This document shows positions 7,389 through 15,463 of a stretch of 64,000 bases of DNA, in pieces. The stretch is from Streptomyces carminius. Its GTDB lineage: Bacteria; Actinomycetota; Actinomycetes; Streptomycetales; Streptomycetaceae. The translations under genes were made by a program, and so were the position numbers. The first letter of the stretch is position 1. Every line of letters starts with the position of its first letter. Under the pieces are notes generated by a model. It made no database searches. It was not told where the DNA came from and saw only the letters and a list, made by a program, of their open reading frames with translations. The stretch spans positions 248,001 through 312,000 of the forward strand of contig NZ_PGGW01000069.1 in assembly GCF_002794255.1 (NCBI RefSeq). Direction: 5' to 3'.

Positions 7389-8360
7389 ATGCGTGTTCTC
7401 GTGCTGGGCGGTACCTCGTTCCTCGGCCGTGCGATCGTCGAGCGTGCCCTCGCGGGCGGCGCCGAGGTGACCATCTTCTCCCGTGGGCTGACCAATCCGG
7501 GACTCTTCCCCCAAGTGGCCCGCCGGGTGGGCGACCGTGACGCCGGGCAGTACGCGTCGCTGTCCGACGGCGGCCGCTGGGACGCGGTCGTCGACGTCAG
7601 CGGTTACGTGCCCCGGCACGTCCGGCAGGCGGCCGACGCGGTCGGCGAGCGGACGGGGCGCTATCTGTTCATCTCCACGGGCGCGGTCTACGACACCGCG
7701 GGGCGGCACGACGACGTCGTGGTGTGGGACGAGGACGCACCCCGCAGACAGCCCGAGCGGGACACCGAGGTCATGGCCTCGATGGAGGCCTACGGGCGGC
7801 TCAAGGTCGCGTGCGAGGACGATGTGCTCGCCCGGTTCGGCGAGCGGGCCACACTGGTGCGGTCGGGCATCCTGGCGGGTCCCCACGACCCCTCGGACCG
7901 GTTCACCTGGTGGGTACGCCGCGCCGCGCGCGGTGGCCGCGTCGCGCTGCCCGGACGGCCGGACCAGCCCGTTCAGATCGTTGACGTGCACGATCTCGCC
8001 GCCTTCGTGTGGCGGCTGCTGGCCGACGACCGGCCGGGCACGTTCAACGCGGTCGGACCGGCGGAGCCGACAACGCTGGCGGGCCTGATCGGGGCATGCG
8101 CCCAGGCGGCGGGCACCGAGGTCGACATCGTGCCGGTGGCGGCCGACGCCGGTCTGCCGAGGCCTCCCCTCGTCGAGGACTCCCTGGAGTGGCAGCGGCT
8201 GTTCCGGCTCAGCGGCGCGCGGGCCAGGGCGTGCGGCTTCCCGGACACACCGCTGGCGGCCACGGCCGCCAAGGTGCTGGCCTGGGACCGCGAGCGGGGC
8301 GAACCACCCCTGACGCAGGGACCGACGCCGCAGCAGGAGGCAGGCCTCCCGGGGGAGTGA
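7389..8360 (+). CDS. NAD(P)-dependent epimerase/dehydratase (extended SDR)
   Basis: A 323-residue Rossmann-fold protein with the dinucleotide-binding motif GGTSFLG at residues 7-13 and the SDR catalytic pair Tyr135/Lys139 in AYGRLK. It resembles the branch of extended SDRs related to isoflavone reductases and the chloroplast RNA-binding CSP41 proteins (GILAGPHDPSDRF near residue 160, then an aromatic-rich segment). The substrate cannot be told from the sequence. It stands alone, with decayed DNA on both sides. The ATG start gives the N-terminus MRVLVLGG, as is normal for the fold. Confidence 0.8.
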   Translation: MRVLVLGGTSFLGRAIVERALAGGAEVTIFSRGLTNPGLFPQVARRVGDRDAGQYASLSDGGRWDAVVDVSGYVPRHVRQAADAVGERTGRYLFISTGAVYDTAGRHDDVVVWDEDAPRRQPERDTEVMASMEAYGRLKVACEDDVLARFGERATLVRSGILAGPHDPSDRFTWWVRRAARGGRVALPGRPDQPVQIVDVHDLAAFVWRLLADDRPGTFNAVGPAEPTTLAGLIGACAQAAGTEVDIVPVAADAGLPRPPLVEDSLEWQRLFRLSGARARACGFPDTPLAATAAKVLAWDRERGEPPLTQGPTPQQEAGLPGE

Positions 8361-8488
8361 ACGGGGCGGGCAACGGAGCGGGCGACGGCCCGAGGCCCGC
8401 CCGGCCCTGGCCCCTGCCCGTCCGGCTCCTCGTTCCGGCCCGCCCGGCCGTATCCGGCCTCGGGGAACATCGATACAGCGGTTGTCGG

Positions 8489-8605
8489 CGAGAAAGCACG
8501 GTCCTGATCTCCGGCGCCACCGGCGGTGTCGGTGCGCCGGCCGTACAGCTCGCCGCCGCCCGCGGTGCGAAGGTCGCCGCTGCGTCCCCCGGCCTCCCGC
8601 CTTGA
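8489..8605 (+). pseudogene. Relic of a medium-chain oxidoreductase (quinone reductase-like)
   Basis: The plus-strand frame reads TVLISGATGGVGAPAVQLAA then ARGAKVAA. This is the classic nucleotide-binding segment of zinc-independent quinone oxidoreductases of the MDR family. The domain is cut off on both sides: no catalytic domain precedes it and a stop follows after about 12 more codons. This is a fragment, not a working gene. Confidence 0.65.
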
Positions 8606-8733
8606 CGGGCGCCCCCGCCGACTCCCCCTGGGACCCGGCCCTGGCCGCGTCCCTGGCCGAACTCGGCGTCCGCGTAGAGGAGGAGACGGTCCTCGACGAC
8701 CTGCTCGCCGACCTCGCGCCGGTCAGTGGTTGA
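8602..8733 (+). pseudogene. Possible gene remnant, identity unknown
   Basis: A second short open stretch, in another frame from the oxidoreductase relic, encodes a helical tail (PWDPALAASLAELGVRVEEE, then LLADLAPVSG) with codon bias like coding DNA. It overlaps the end of the PIN gene by 11 bases. It may be the end of the same or another decayed gene. I do not recognise it. Confidence 0.3.
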
Positions 8734-9109
8734 GGTCGAGGAGCGGCACCGCGAGGCCCACGTACGCCTTCGGCTCGACCGTGGCGACGAGCGCGTCCGT
8801 GTCCCACACCGGAAGGTGCCGCGCCGCGTGGACCGCGGCCGCGATCCCCGGCGGCACACCGTCACGGTGCAGTCCGGTCACCGTGAGCAGGGCCGGGTAG
8901 TCCAGATCCACGGTGTGGACGACTTCCAGCTGCCCGATGTGCTCGGCGATCCCCGGATACTCCCGGTCGGCTTCGAGGGCCGAGAGGACCGGCACCCACA
9001 GACGGGTCTCCGGTTCGAAGTGGGCCCGGTGGATCAGCGCGGACACCTGCCGGTTCCCCGAGAGCGCCACCAGGGTCGGGGCGTCGAGGACCAGGTGGTG
9101 CAGGATCAC
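8723..9109 (-). CDS. PIN-like toxin of a type II toxin-antitoxin pair
   Basis: A 128-residue protein beginning LHHLVLDAPTLVALSGNRQV, with an Asp at the end of the first strand. An acidic residue near 46 (SALEADREYP) and a C-terminal Asp pair (VWDTDALVATVEP, around residues 101-113) fit the scattered acidic active site of PIN ribonucleases. Its ATG overlaps the stop of the upstream ribbon-helix-helix gene by 3 bases (ATGA type), the usual antitoxin-toxin order. The fold assignment is from motif spacing by eye. PIN toxins cleave tRNA or rRNA; the target here is unknown. Confidence 0.65.
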   Translation of the reverse strand: MILHHLVLDAPTLVALSGNRQVSALIHRAHFEPETRLWVPVLSALEADREYPGIAEHIGQLEVVHTVDLDYPALLTVTGLHRDGVPPGIAAAVHAARHLPVWDTDALVATVEPKAYVGLAVPLLDLNH

Positions 9110-9369
9110 GCGGTGGCGCCCTGCTGCCGGGCGTACGTCTCCCGCAGTCTGCGGCCCATCGCCGCGCTCTCCTCGTCCGTCACCTCGACACCGAAGTGCT
9201 CGGCCAGGTAGGCGCGGGTGCGCTCCGCCCGTTCGCGCCGCTCCTCCTCGGTCAGCGTCGACTCCGCGAACTCCTGGACCAGGGAGCGGATCGACGTGCC
9301 GCGGGACTCGGCGATCGCCGCCAGCCGGTCGCGCACCTCGGCGGGCACCCGGATCATCGCATCGGACAT
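9106..9369 (-). CDS. Ribbon-helix-helix (CopG-like) antitoxin
   Basis: An 87-residue protein. Residues 1-45 (MIRVPAEVRDRLAAIAESRG then TSIRSLVQEF) match the short beta-strand and two helices of ribbon-helix-helix DNA-binding proteins. The rest is a highly charged helix that would embrace the toxin. It is translated just before, and overlapping with, the PIN-like gene. A palindromic pair of GTATAC sites lies immediately upstream, the expected autoregulatory operator. Confidence in the class is high even though the sequence is short. Confidence 0.8.
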   Translation of the reverse strand: MSDAMIRVPAEVRDRLAAIAESRGTSIRSLVQEFAESTLTEEERRERAERTRAYLAEHFGVEVTDEESAAMGRRLRETYARQQGATA

Positions 9370-9376
9370 ACCCGGA

Positions 9377-9394
9377 GTATACGCCTGTGTATAC
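9377..9394 (-). promoter_or_regulatory. Operator/promoter of the toxin-antitoxin pair
   Basis: GTATAC occurs at 9377-9382 and again at 9389-9394, 12 bp apart centre to centre. The spacing suits two ribbon-helix-helix dimers on one face of DNA. It lies 8 bases before the antitoxin start and its TATAC cores may double as the -10 element. Confidence 0.6.
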
Positions 9395-9654
9395 GTCGCG
9401 AGGTCCGGTCCGGGCCGAACGCGGCAGGGTCTGCCGGGGCTTTTGCCTTCCTTGCCGGCCTCCGGAACGTGATCCGCTTGGCCGCTGCCCCGCACGGCCT
9501 GTGGCTGCTGTGCCCGGCGGAGGACCGTACCCGGTCGCCGCACGCGGGGTGTGCGGTGACCGAGGGCCCTCCCCCCGAAGGGGTCACTCCCCGCAGTAGC
9601 GTAAGCACCCGACAGTGAACCGGGGACCGACGGGGAGACAGGGAGACGCGGCGG

Positions 9655-10104
9655 GTGTCGTTCGACGACGAGTGGGCGCAGTTGGTGGCGAAGACGAACC
9701 AGGACCGTTGGGGTCGGCCGCGGTTGAACCCGCACAACGGTGGTGGCGGCGGAAGCCAGGGTGATCTCACGGTCGAACAGGACGACCTGGGTCTGGTCGG
9801 CCGCGAGGCGCACAAGCTCTACACGGGCCTCAAGGCGCACGGCAGGCATCCGGTGTCGGCCAGCAAGACCGCCGCCACCCAGCTGACCGGGGACAACCTC
9901 AGCTCGGGTGCCGCGCTGGCCAAGGTCGCGGAGACCTGGGAGACGCAGGTCGACACCCTGCTGGAGTCGTGTGCGCACATCTCCAACCACCTGGACTTCT
10001 CCTCCAGGAGCTACGGCCAGGAGGAGGAGAAGATCAAGACCGGGATGCGCAACACCCAGGGGCAGCTGATGAGTCCGTCCCGCATCAGCGAGTACTACCG
10101 CTGA
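9655..10104 (+). CDS. WXG100-like (ESX-associated) helical protein
   Basis: A 149-residue, mostly helical protein without signal peptide. It starts at a GTG (9655) preceded by GGAGACGCGGCGG. A Gly-rich insert near residue 31 separates a short N-terminus from two long helices with KVAETWETQVDTLLESCAHI, similar to proteins encoded beside WXG100-type ESX substrates. It is first in an operon of four: a second WXG-like protein follows after 25 bp, then a 579-residue protein and a lipoprotein. The function is unknown. A role as partner or chaperone for a secreted protein is an inference from context. Confidence 0.55.
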   Translation: MSFDDEWAQLVAKTNQDRWGRPRLNPHNGGGGGSQGDLTVEQDDLGLVGREAHKLYTGLKAHGRHPVSASKTAATQLTGDNLSSGAALAKVAETWETQVDTLLESCAHISNHLDFSSRSYGQEEEKIKTGMRNTQGQLMSPSRISEYYR

Positions 10105-10129
10105 CGGGCCGGCAGGGGAGGACGGCGAA

Positions 10130-10453
10130 ATGGCTCTGAAGTTCGAGGACGTCCTGCACGCCCGGCTGGGCAGGCTCAATGACGCGGTCGGCGACTGGAC
10201 GGCGACCATCACCAAGCTGGAGAACCTGTCCGGCGAGGCCAGGAACGGCATGAAGGCGAAGTCCGACGCCGCGCGGTGGGAGGGTGAGAACGCCACCGTC
10301 ACACGGGCGTTCGTCGACAAGACCGTCAAGGAGTTCCAGGACGCGCTCACCCAGGCGACCAGCGTCCGCGACATCCTGCGGGACGGGCACACCACCGTCA
10401 AGGCGGCCCAGGGCGAGTTGAAGCGGGTCGTCGACAACCCCCGGAGGGCGTGA
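10130..10453 (+). CDS. Small helical WXG100-like protein
   Basis: A 107-residue all-helical protein with the sequence KSDAARWEGENATVTRAFVD around residues 44-63. The W-E-G turn is close to the Trp-X-Gly turn that defines WXG100 proteins, flanked by two amphipathic helices. There is no signal peptide, as expected for type VII substrates. Its stop overlaps the GTG of the next gene by 4 bases (GTGA), so the two are translationally coupled and are probably made in equal amounts. Confidence 0.6.
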   Translation: MALKFEDVLHARLGRLNDAVGDWTATITKLENLSGEARNGMKAKSDAARWEGENATVTRAFVDKTVKEFQDALTQATSVRDILRDGHTTVKAAQGELKRVVDNPRRA

Positions 10454-12189
10454 CCATCTGGCCCAACGGCGTCGTCGCCCGCTCCGTGCACCCCGACCGG
10501 CGGGGCGAGGGCAACACCGACCCCGGCCCGACGCAGGAGACGCTGGAGACCGTGCGCGACAGGATCAAACGGGCGGTCGACAAGGCGAGCGAGGCCGACG
10601 AGACGATAGCCGCCGCCCTGCGGTCCGTCATCGCCGGGCACCCGTACGACTTCGGCAGCAGCCGGTACTCCTCCCTGGAGGACTACCGGGACCAGCAGGG
10701 TGTCAAGGACGCCGACGCCGCCGTCGAGCTGGCCGCCAAGGGGCCGGACATGACGGACGAGGAACTCAAGCGGTTCAACGACCTCATGGCCGCGAACAAG
10801 GGCAACCGGGCCTTCGCCGAGCGCTTCGCGACCGGTATGGGCGGCGAGGGCACCCTGGAGTTCTACGCGAACCTCAACGACCAGCGGCAGAGCGGCCGCT
10901 TCAGCGACGAGCGGATCAAGGAGCTGGACGAGACGCAGAAGAACATGAGTCTCGTCCTGGCCGAGGCGTCGCACAGCGACAGCCCCGCCATGCAGGCGTG
11001 GAAGAAGGAGATCATCGACCTCGGACCCAAGCCGCTGGACATCCCCACCCAGGGCAACCCGTACGGCTTCCAGGTCATGAGCAACTTGATGCGCCACGGC
11101 ACATACGAGAAGGACTTCCTCAACGACTACGGCGACGCCCTGGTCGCGACGGAGAAGGAGATGGGCCTTCCCGGCAACCACTGGCGCGGACCCTCCTCCA
11201 TGCACACCGTCCTCAACCCGGGCGGCGCGGAGAACGACCGGGGCCTGGACCCGATGACCGGCTTCATGGCGGCGCTCAGCCGCAACCCCGAGGCGGCCGG
11301 CGAGTTCTTCACCACCACCCACCCGCAGGACAACGCCGAGTACGTCCTCAAGGAGCGGAACCACTTCCCCGACGGCATCAGCGACGACCCGCCCTTCGCC
11401 GGCCGGGAACAGACCGGCAACGCGCTCTTCGCGGTGGCCACCGGCCTCGACCCCCACGACGAGGACGCGCCCTTCGTGCCGCACATGGCCGAGCACCGCC
11501 AGGTCCTGGACCGATCGCTGGAGTACCTGTCGCAGACGGGGGACGACTTCCCGCCGGAGATGCGCGACGACATGGCCAAGGTCCTCGCCAACCACGGCGC
11601 CACCGTGCACGAGGCGTCCAGCAGCCTCTCCGACAGCAGCAGCCCGCTGGACCGAGAACAACTGCTGGAGGTCTCCAAGCAGGTCTCCCGCGACCAGGAG
11701 GCGTGCGGAGTCCTCAACGAAGGGCTCAACGCGGCGATTGTCCAGAACATCCACGCCAACGACGTCAGCGATCCGGAGGAGACCTTGGTGCGGGCCGGGC
11801 AGACGGTCGGTTTCCTGGAGGAGGCCCGGTACCAGGCTCTGGGAACCGACAAGGACGACCCGTCCTGGGACGCCAAGTGGGGCTACCACCTCGTCGGCGG
11901 TGCGGCGAACTTCATCCCCGTCGTCGGCGACGCGGCGCAGCGCGGTGTGGATGCCTTGGCGTATGCCTGGCAGTTGGAGGAGCAGGCCCGCATCGACGAG
12001 AAGATCAGCGGAGAGAACATCGAGAACTTCAGTGTCCGTGAGAAGCAACTGGAGGCCATCGCCGAGGAATGGACCAGAGTGAATCCGGACCACGAACTGG
12101 CGGGCAACACCTATCTCCCGCACGAAAGGGCCGGTGGTGCCGCGTACGACGGCAACAACCGTGCCAAGGGATTGGCGGGAGACCAGTGA
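10450..12189 (+). CDS. Large DUF6571-type protein of a WXG operon
   Basis: A 579-residue protein. It is mostly helical, rich in Asp, Glu and Asn, and begins with a linker and a helical hairpin (residues 25-60). Much of the middle (EFYANLNDQRQ, GPSSMHTVLNPGG, NPEAAGEFF, NHATVHEASS-like segments) resembles the actinobacterial DUF6571 family as I remember it. Near the C-terminus is a short hydrophobic stretch (YHLVGGAANFIPVVGDAAQR, about residues 478-497). Such stretches are seen just before toxin domains in some polymorphic toxins, but only about 80 residues follow and none look like a nuclease. Function unknown. Confidence 0.55.
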   Translation: MTIWPNGVVARSVHPDRRGEGNTDPGPTQETLETVRDRIKRAVDKASEADETIAAALRSVIAGHPYDFGSSRYSSLEDYRDQQGVKDADAAVELAAKGPDMTDEELKRFNDLMAANKGNRAFAERFATGMGGEGTLEFYANLNDQRQSGRFSDERIKELDETQKNMSLVLAEASHSDSPAMQAWKKEIIDLGPKPLDIPTQGNPYGFQVMSNLMRHGTYEKDFLNDYGDALVATEKEMGLPGNHWRGPSSMHTVLNPGGAENDRGLDPMTGFMAALSRNPEAAGEFFTTTHPQDNAEYVLKERNHFPDGISDDPPFAGREQTGNALFAVATGLDPHDEDAPFVPHMAEHRQVLDRSLEYLSQTGDDFPPEMRDDMAKVLANHGATVHEASSSLSDSSSPLDREQLLEVSKQVSRDQEACGVLNEGLNAAIVQNIHANDVSDPEETLVRAGQTVGFLEEARYQALGTDKDDPSWDAKWGYHLVGGAANFIPVVGDAAQRGVDALAYAWQLEEQARIDEKISGENIENFSVREKQLEAIAEEWTRVNPDHELAGNTYLPHERAGGAAYDGNNRAKGLAGDQ

Positions 12190-12725
12190 GGACCGGGAGA
12201 AACCGCAGATCGTGGGTAGGAGCGTTGCTTGTCGCCGTCCTGGCGGTGTCGCTGTCCGCGTGCGGTGAGCCGGAGAGCTACACGGTGCCGGGAGAGATCT
12301 GTGGCAGGAAGATCGACCCGGAGATTGTCCGGCCGCTGCTACCGGAAGGCGAGAAGTTCGAGGCGGAGATGGAGCCGATCGGCGACAGCCTGACAAGATG
12401 CCTGCTGTCTGTCGACGGGCGGAACGAACTCGGCATTCGTGAGTACCCGGACGGCGGGGACATCGATGCCATGAAGTTCGCGAGAGAGAACCCCAGCCGC
12501 TTCAGAAACCCGGAGAAGGCGGCTTTCGGTGCGGACACGGCCGTCTCGGACGGCATAGTGCTCTCGGTCAACCCGTGTACATACCAGGGGAAGAAGGGGC
12601 ATTACATCCTGGAGGTCACGGTCAACCGCTTCGACACGGCCGAGCCCGACGGCTGGCGGGCAGAACTTGAGCGCTTCGCGAAGGCGTACCTGCCGGTGGG
12701 CATGCGCGAGACGGGCTGCGAGTAG
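12186..12725 (+). CDS. Secreted lipoprotein of the WXG operon
   Basis: A 179-residue lipoprotein. The signal peptide has an RTGRNRRS basic start, a hydrophobic core (ALLVAVLAVSL) and a lipobox LSAC with the lipidated Cys near residue 26. The mature part has three further Cys that could form disulfides. The GTG at 12186 overlaps the stop of the preceding gene by 3 bases, so it belongs to the same operon. It probably sits on the outer face of the membrane and may bind or neutralise the 579-residue partner. That is inference; the family is not recognised. Confidence 0.75.
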   Translation: MRTGRNRRSWVGALLVAVLAVSLSACGEPESYTVPGEICGRKIDPEIVRPLLPEGEKFEAEMEPIGDSLTRCLLSVDGRNELGIREYPDGGDIDAMKFARENPSRFRNPEKAAFGADTAVSDGIVLSVNPCTYQGKKGHYILEVTVNRFDTAEPDGWRAELERFAKAYLPVGMRETGCE

Positions 12726-12732
12726 TCCGGCG

Positions 12733-12769
12733 CGTTGGTGAGCCGGCGTTCCACGCCGACTCACCAACG
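12733..12769 (+). terminator. Hairpin terminator of the WXG operon
   Basis: A 16-bp stem with one mismatch (12733-12748 with 12754-12769) around a TTCCA loop, 8 bases after the lipoprotein stop. The DUF397 gene converges from the other side, so it may serve both strands. Confidence 0.7.
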
Positions 12770-12779
12770 GTTCATGGCG

Positions 12780-12971
12780 TCAGCGGTGCGAGTCCGCCGC
12801 GTGGGTGGTGAAGGCGGTCCAGGCGGAGGGGGACACGGACAGCGGCTGCCGCCGGGTGTCCTTGGAGTCGCGGACGAGGACGGCTTCGGGCTGTACGGCC
12901 ACCTCGACGCAGTTGCCGCCCCCAGTACCGCTGTGGCTGCTCTTGAACCAGTCCAGTTCCGTGGTGGTCAT
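12780..12971 (-). CDS. DUF397 small regulatory partner protein
   Basis: A 63-residue protein with the full DUF397 pattern: W8-K-SSHSGTGGGNCVEVA, then VLVRDSKD and the C-terminal SPSAWTAF. In Streptomyces these proteins are encoded next to a DUF5753-type XRE regulator and bind or modulate it, as in the WhiJ-type systems of development and antibiotic control. Its ATG overlaps the stop of the XRE gene by 4 bases, so it is translated with it. A decayed second copy lies at 7143-7241. Confidence 0.9.
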   Translation of the reverse strand: MTTTELDWFKSSHSGTGGGNCVEVAVQPEAVLVRDSKDTRRQPLSVSPSAWTAFTTHAADSHR

Positions 12972-13906
12972 AGCTCCCCTCGCATCTGCTCCAGCAGGTC
13001 CCTGGTGGCCCGGTGGCTCAGGGCTTGTGCGCGCATCCTGCCATAGCGCTGAAGCATGTTGCTGACCGATTTCGGGTCGGATACCAGCACGGTGTTGTCG
13101 TGAACCTCGATGTAGCCGACCCACCGGTTGTCCGGCAGTTCGGCCAGGTAGATCGGCCCGTCGGCTCCCGAATGGTCATCCTGTCGCAGCGGCATGATCT
13201 GGATCTCCACGTTGCGGAGCTTCCCGACCTCAAGGAGGTGGTCGATGAGGTCCCGTGTCGTCTCGGTGCCGCCCAGGTGGCGTTCCAAGAGGGCCTGGTC
13301 GATGACGAAGGAGAACATGGTGTTCGGGCGTTCGGTGAGGAGTTGCTGCCGGGCCAGACGACCTGCCACCTGGCGCTCAAGGGCCTCCTCGGTCAAAGGC
13401 GGCAGGCGAAGCGCGAAGAGTTCACGGATGTAACGCTCCGGCTGGAGCAGCCCAGGAATGACGCTCGGGTCGTACGTGAACAGCGACAGCGCCTCCTCCT
13501 CGATGCCCGCCCACTGGTGGAACCAGGACGCCAGTCCCGCCCGGCGGATCAGGGTGCGGGCGGCTGCGGCCAGGACGCGGGCGGCGGCCGGCCCCAGGGC
13601 CTCCTCCGAGCGGTCGAGCAGGCCCCGGGGCGGGAACCGCTTGCCCTGCTCGATCTTGGCGATGTAGTGCGCCGAGTACCGGACCTGCGGGGCGAGCTGC
13701 TCCTGCGTCAGCCGCGCCTCCTCCCGCAGCGCCTTCAGGACCGCGCCGAAGGTCCGCAGGCTGTCCGACAGTTCAGGCTCACTGCTCGTACCGCTGCCCG
13801 CACCGCCGTTCACGCCGCCGTGCCCGGCCTTCCGGTTCTGCTGACTCCTCTGGTCCTGCTGGTCTTCTCGGTCCCTCTGGCCCTGCTGGTCCTTGTCGTC
13901 CGTCAC
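12968..13906 (-). CDS. XRE regulator with DUF5753 effector domain
   Basis: A 312-residue regulator. After a Gln/Asp/Arg-rich N-terminal tail (about 50 residues), residues 55-115 form a helix-turn-helix domain (GAVLKALREEARLTQEQLAP, YIAKIEQGKRFPP). Residues 125-305 form the DUF5753 domain with the usual pattern YDPSVIPGLLQPERYIRELF and a conserved ...FSFVIDQALLERHLGG segment. The GTG at 13906 has GGAGG nine bases upstream. Together with the DUF397 gene that overlaps its end and the divergent ATPase gene at 14076 it forms the three-part set common in Streptomyces. Confidence 0.88.
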   Translation of the reverse strand: MTDDKDQQGQRDREDQQDQRSQQNRKAGHGGVNGGAGSGTSSEPELSDSLRTFGAVLKALREEARLTQEQLAPQVRYSAHYIAKIEQGKRFPPRGLLDRSEEALGPAAARVLAAAARTLIRRAGLASWFHQWAGIEEEALSLFTYDPSVIPGLLQPERYIRELFALRLPPLTEEALERQVAGRLARQQLLTERPNTMFSFVIDQALLERHLGGTETTRDLIDHLLEVGKLRNVEIQIMPLRQDDHSGADGPIYLAELPDNRWVGYIEVHDNTVLVSDPKSVSNMLQRYGRMRAQALSHRATRDLLEQMRGEL

Positions 13907-14075
13907 GGCAGTCCGCCTCCCCGTACCCGATGTGTCCGTCTCATCTCCCAACGTGACAATCGGTTCATGGTCACACCGGGTGACCGACCCAGTCCACAGT
14001 GCCCACCGGCACAGTTGGTCCTGTACCAGGGGCGCCCCTGACGACCTGCACTTTCTCCCCGGAACGCTGGCCGTC

Positions 14076-14708
14076 ATGACGAAATCGCACCCCCCGAGTT
14101 CCGTCACCGTACGTATGTTCGCGCAGCGTTTCTCGCCCACCCCGCGCGGCGCGCGGCTGGCGCGGCTGCTGGCGGAGCACCAGTTCGCCGTGTGGGGCGT
14201 CCCGCGCGGCACGGCCGTGCACGACGCCGCCGTGCTCGTCGTCGCCGAGCTGGCCGCCAACGCCGTGCTGCACGGGCGCGTGCCCGGCCGGGACTTCGAG
14301 GTGGCGCTCGGGCACGAACCGGCGGGCGGTGTCCTGCGCGTGGAGGTGTCCGACGCCCACCCGTCCCGCCCGCTGCCGCTCGTCCGGCCCGCCGACCCGG
14401 AGCCGAACCCGGAGCCGGACTCGGAGGGGGAGCGGGGCCGGGGGCTGCTGCTGGTGGCGGCGGTCGCGGACCGCTGGGGGGTGCGGGAGCGGTGCGGGCC
14501 GGGCAAGACGGTGTGGGCGGAACTCGGGACGGGCGCTCCCGTACCCGCCCGGACCCTCGGCGAACTGACCGCGGAGCAGGGCATCGCCCCGATCACCTCG
14601 GTGAGCGAACTGGTCGAGGGTGACGCCGACGGGACGAGGGACCTCCTGGACGCGCTCTCCGCGGTCCGCGGCGACGGCCTCCGCGGCGACGACCACCGTC
14701 TCCCGTGA
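14076..14708 (+). CDS. Anti-sigma-factor-like ATP-binding protein (HATPase)
   Basis: A 210-residue protein with a GHKL-type ATP-binding fold. The N box is AVLVVAELAANAVLHGRV (residues 50-67), a G1-like segment is LRVEVSDAHPSRPLP, and the G2 segment is GERGRGLLLVAAVADRWGV. These are the features of RsbW/SpoIIAB-type serine kinases without an attached sensor. A C-terminal extension of about 40 residues is acidic. It is transcribed away from the XRE/DUF397 pair over a 169-bp shared promoter region, and the three probably work in one regulatory circuit. Confidence 0.85.
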   Translation: MTKSHPPSSVTVRMFAQRFSPTPRGARLARLLAEHQFAVWGVPRGTAVHDAAVLVVAELAANAVLHGRVPGRDFEVALGHEPAGGVLRVEVSDAHPSRPLPLVRPADPEPNPEPDSEGERGRGLLLVAAVADRWGVRERCGPGKTVWAELGTGAPVPARTLGELTAEQGIAPITSVSELVEGDADGTRDLLDALSAVRGDGLRGDDHRLP

Positions 14709-14827
14709 GACGCCCGGAACCTGCGCGACCTGCGCGTTCGGTTCGGCCGCACGCCGACGCGGTCCTCGACCGCGGCATCAGCGCCTTCGGCCGCCTGGGA
14801 GGACGGAGCACGGCGTCCGGGGCTGCT

Positions 14828-15109
14828 TCATCGGAGCGAGAAGGCGACTCCGGCTGCCCCATACCCGATCAGGAGGGCGACGAGTACCGCAGGTAGCAGC
14901 TTCCTGTCGGTGGCGGCGGTGAGCCCGCCGGCTACGGCGGCTGCTACCAGTCCCACGCCCAGCGACGGCCATTCGGTGATCGGGCCGAGGACGCCGTGCG
15001 AGTCTCTGATCGCTCGGACGACCATCGATCCCCAGAGGAGGGAAGCGAGCAGGAGCGGGAAGCGACGGACGCGCCAATAGTCGTCCCTGGAGGGAGTCAC
15101 GTCGCTCAT
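14828..15109 (-). CDS. Small integral membrane protein
   Basis: A 93-residue protein with two or three membrane helices (about residues 16-34, 50-64 and 70-90), separated by short loops with Arg, Asp and Lys. The ATG at 15109 has AAAGGCAG upstream. No family is recognised. The gene lies alone among regulatory and small orphan genes. Base use looks somewhat less GC-rich than in its neighbours. Confidence 0.6.
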   Translation of the reverse strand: MSDVTPSRDDYWRVRRFPLLLASLLWGSMVVRAIRDSHGVLGPITEWPSLGVGLVAAAVAGGLTAATDRKLLPAVLVALLIGYGAAGVAFSLR

Positions 15110-15463
15110 CAGCTGCCTTTCAGTCGCAGTGCTCGCAGAGTGGCGCTGGGCCCGCGGAGCCGGAGCCTTGGTCTTGATGCACATGCCGTCGTCGGCATCG
15201 ATCCCTGCCTGGTGGAGACTGCGCGCTGTTCCCGCGACTCGTGATGGCACTGCTTGCCTTGTTGCCGGAAGAGTTGCTCCATCGCTTCTGTGTGTACCCC
15301 TTCAGCCAAGTTGAGGCATAAGAGAAGGGCAACGTGACGGCGGGCAAGATGGCGCAAAATGCGGGGACCGGGGCTCATAGGTGCCGATGTGCCGGTGTGG
15401 ACCCAGGGCGCGCCGCTCTCGTGGTGCCCCGGGGGGCGGACCACGGCGGGGTCGGCTCGCCGG
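15110..15463. other. 354-bp gap without a recognised gene
   Basis: Several overlapping frames are open on the minus strand, but codon bias is weak and none matches a family I know. The base composition is less GC-rich than the surroundings. It may hold the promoter of the small membrane protein and decayed DNA. Confidence 0.4.

Noticed and set aside
9106..12396. A 1,096-codon minus-strand frame over the WXG operon
   Set aside because: Only its last 87 codons (the antitoxin) are supported. The rest mirrors the plus-strand operon, which has coupled starts and a lipobox.
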